Shown one piece after another: positions 33,543 to 34,921 of a stretch of DNA of 34,921 bases. The translations under genes and the position numbers were made by a program. Position 1 is the stretch's first letter. Every line of letters begins with the position of its first letter. The notes below the pieces were generated by a model. That model was not told where the DNA came from, searched no databases, and saw nothing but the letters and a program-made list of their open reading frames with translations. Source of the DNA: Bacillus sp. V5-8f (GTDB taxonomy: Bacteria; Bacillota; Bacilli; Bacillales; DSM-1321); the NCBI RefSeq assembly GCF_002863565.1, contig NZ_PGUW01000008.1, positions 1 to 34,921 of the forward strand, given 5' to 3'.

Positions 33543-33701
33543 TGTTAGCATCCCCCTTTACTATTTCTATAATATAACTGAAAATTCAAATGGTTCAACC
33601 TAACAATTTTATGCATAAGTATGCGCATCCAAAATCTATGAAATAAAAAAAGCCTTAAACCAGTCAGGTTTAAGACGAAAATTTGGTGTTATGTAGTTAG
33701 A

Positions 33702-33777
33702 TGGTGGAGCCTAGCGGGATCGAACCGCTGACCTCCTGCGTGCAAGGCAGGCGCTCTCCCAGCTGAGCTAAGGCCCC
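33702..33777 (-). tRNA. tRNA-Ala (TGC)
   Basis: Acceptor GGGGCCT pairs with AGGCTCC (one G-U), the anticodon loop CTTGCAC gives TGC, and CCA is encoded. Last gene of the tRNA cluster that follows 5S rRNA. Confidence 0.96.
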
Positions 33778-33798
33778 ACGTGTATTAAAAATATTCCT

Positions 33799-33873
33799 TG
33801 GAGCGGAAGACGGGATTCGAACCCGCGACCCCAACCTTGGCAAGGTTGTATTCTACCACTGAACTACTTCCGC
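33799..33873 (-). tRNA. tRNA-Gly (GCC)
   Basis: Acceptor GCGGAAG pairs with CTTCCGC, the anticodon loop TTGCCAA gives GCC, and CCA is encoded. Confidence 0.96.
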
Positions 33874-33883
33874 AGGAAGTAAA

Positions 33884-33956
33884 TGAGCCATGAAGGACTC
33901 GAACCTTCGACCCTCTGATTAAAAGTCAGATGCTCTACCGACTGAGCTAATGGCTC
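33884..33956 (-). tRNA. tRNA-Lys (TTT)
   Basis: Acceptor GAGCCAT pairs with ATGGCTC, the anticodon loop CTTTTAA gives TTT. CCA is not encoded (ATTT follows), unlike most genes in this cluster. Confidence 0.95.
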
Positions 33957-33959
33957 GAA

Positions 33960-34034
33960 TGGCTGGGCTAGCAGGATTCGAACCTACGAATGACGGAGTC
34001 AAAGTCCGTTGCCTTACCGCTTGGCTATAGCCCA
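33960..34034 (-). tRNA. tRNA-Gln (TTG)
   Basis: Acceptor TGGGCTA pairs with TAGCCCA, the anticodon loop CTTTGAC gives TTG, and GCCA is encoded at the 3' end. It starts three bases from tRNA-Lys. Confidence 0.96.
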
Positions 34035-34124
34035 ATAGAACAAATCTATGATATAAAATAGGTGATAATTGTATAATTCCCTTAAGACTAGAATATATAA
34101 CTGATGCACAAAATATTTTTCAAA

Positions 34125-34209
34125 TGGTGGAGGGGGACGGATTCGAACCGCCGAACCCGGAGGGAGCGGATTTACAGTCCGCCGCGTTTAGCCACTTCGC
34201 TACCCCTCC
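34125..34209 (-). tRNA. tRNA-Tyr (GTA)
   Basis: 85 bases with the long variable arm typical of bacterial tRNA-Tyr. The anticodon loop CTGTAAA gives GTA and CCA is encoded. A 90-base AT-rich gap separates it from tRNA-Gln. Confidence 0.96.
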
Positions 34210-34227
34210 ACGAATAAAAAATCTAAA

Positions 34228-34303
<76 letters not shown>

Positions 34304-34310
34304 ATTTACA

Positions 34311-34386
34311 TGGTGGAGGATGACGGGATCGAACCGCCGACCCCCTGCTTGTAAGGCAGGTGCTCTCCCAGCTGAGCTAATCCTCC
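34311..34386 (-). tRNA. tRNA-Val (TAC)
   Basis: Acceptor GGAGGAT pairs with ATCCTCC, the anticodon loop CTTACAA gives TAC, and CCA is encoded. Confidence 0.96.
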
Positions 34387-34395
34387 GTAAAATAA

Positions 34396-34470
34396 TGGTG
34401 ACCCCTACGGGATTCGAACCCGTGTTACCGCCGTGAAAGGGCGGTGTCTTAACCGCTTGACCAAGGGGCC
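34396..34470 (-). tRNA. tRNA-Glu (TTC)
   Basis: Acceptor GGCCCCT pairs with AGGGGTC (one G-U), the anticodon loop CTTTCAC gives TTC, and CCA is encoded. Confidence 0.96.
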
Positions 34471-34493
34471 AGTAGAATTACAAAAAATCAGAA

Positions 34494-34566
34494 AGCTCCC
34501 AAGCGGGCTCGAACCGCTGACCTCTTCCTTACCATGGAAGTGCTCTACCTGCTGAGCTATGGAAGC
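34494..34566 (-). tRNA. tRNA-Thr (GGT)
   Basis: Acceptor GCTTCCA pairs with TGGGAGC (one G-U), the anticodon loop ATGGTAA gives GGT. CCA is not encoded. With the TGT gene it covers all Thr codons. Confidence 0.94.
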
Positions 34567-34567
34567 A

Positions 34568-34642
34568 TGGCTCCGCAGGTAGGACTCGAACCTACGACCG
34601 TTCGGTTAACAGCCGAATGCTCTACCACTGAGCTACTGCGGA
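34568..34642 (-). tRNA. tRNA-Asn (GTT)
   Basis: Acceptor TCCGCAG pairs with CTGCGGA, the anticodon loop CTGTTAA gives GTT, and GCCA is encoded. It is the first tRNA after 5S rRNA, one base from tRNA-Thr(GGT). Confidence 0.96.
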
Positions 34643-34712
34643 ATAGTTAAAATGAAAAACTGAAACAGATATTATCTCAATAAATGTATATATCATTATT
34701 TAACAGAATACA

Positions 34713-34829
<117 letters not shown>

Positions 34830-34921
34830 CATTATTCTATTTTATAAGACATTAACTATTATAATATCTTATGATAAAGTTTATCAAGAAGAAATTCTTG
34901 TTATTCCTTCAAAACTGGATA

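Overview
The window looks like chromosomal DNA from a low-to-mid GC, endospore-forming Bacillaceae (Bacillus, Cytobacillus or Mesobacillus type). The evidence is a rocF / sigW-rsiW-cdaA-cdaR-glmM-glmS block in the order known from Bacillus subtilis, a glmS ribozyme, an alpha/beta-type spore SASP, a Spo0E-like phosphatase, sigma-B- and sigma-W-type promoters, strong AGGAGG ribosome binding sites, and Bacillus-type rRNA signals. Several other genes (cypC/ybdT-like, ybfO-like, trhO/ybfQ) also have homologues I recall lying in the same chromosomal region of B. subtilis, so this is mostly a core region shown in reverse orientation, with small lineage-specific insertions. The window lies between two rRNA operons, both on the minus strand: the left edge holds three tandem promoters and boxA of one operon, and the right edge holds the 5S gene and a ten-tRNA cluster of the other.

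Layout. 1-346: rRNA operon leader and promoters. 347-3826: a DUF1292 protein, an unknown protein, an erythromycin-esterase-like protein, an Est30-like carboxylesterase, a sigma-B-type CsbD stress protein and a small Cys-rich protein. 3962-7920: a Fur-type ferrous iron uptake operon (efeO-efeB-efeU). 8041-8161: an unexplained structured element. 8241-10851: peptide deformylase and a divergent FtsH-like protease. 11198-14293: a YtxH stress protein, a YqhV-like membrane protein, a 947-base stretch without genes, and an RsbR-like V4R-STAS protein. 14361-16433: trhO and a lipid kinase. 16590-17415: four tandem yhfH-like zinc-ribbon genes, each preceded by two copies of one box exactly 30 bases apart. 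17539-22434: SASP, a DedA protein with a Fur box, small unknown proteins, a thioesterase, a LysE exporter and a zinc metallopeptidase. 22633-24633: tRNA-Leu, a CYP152 peroxygenase and an AtpI-like protein. 25090-33542: the cell-wall precursor, c-di-AMP and envelope-stress block, plus arginase. 33702-34829: ten tRNAs and 5S rRNA.

How the genes work together. CdaA and its regulator CdaR sit with GlmM, a known CdaA partner, and are followed by GlmS, so amino-sugar synthesis and c-di-AMP signalling are linked; sigma-W/RsiW upstream links this to envelope stress. The efe operon imports iron using a haem peroxidase. CsbD, the YtxH protein and the RsbR-like protein suggest general-stress (sigma-B) wiring.

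The most unusual items are the yhfH array with its phased box pairs, the long hairpin RNA candidate near 8.1 kb, a 20-base palindrome found three times, and a pair of mutually exclusive hairpins between the glmS ribozyme and the glmS ribosome binding site. All reading was by eye; no database search was run.
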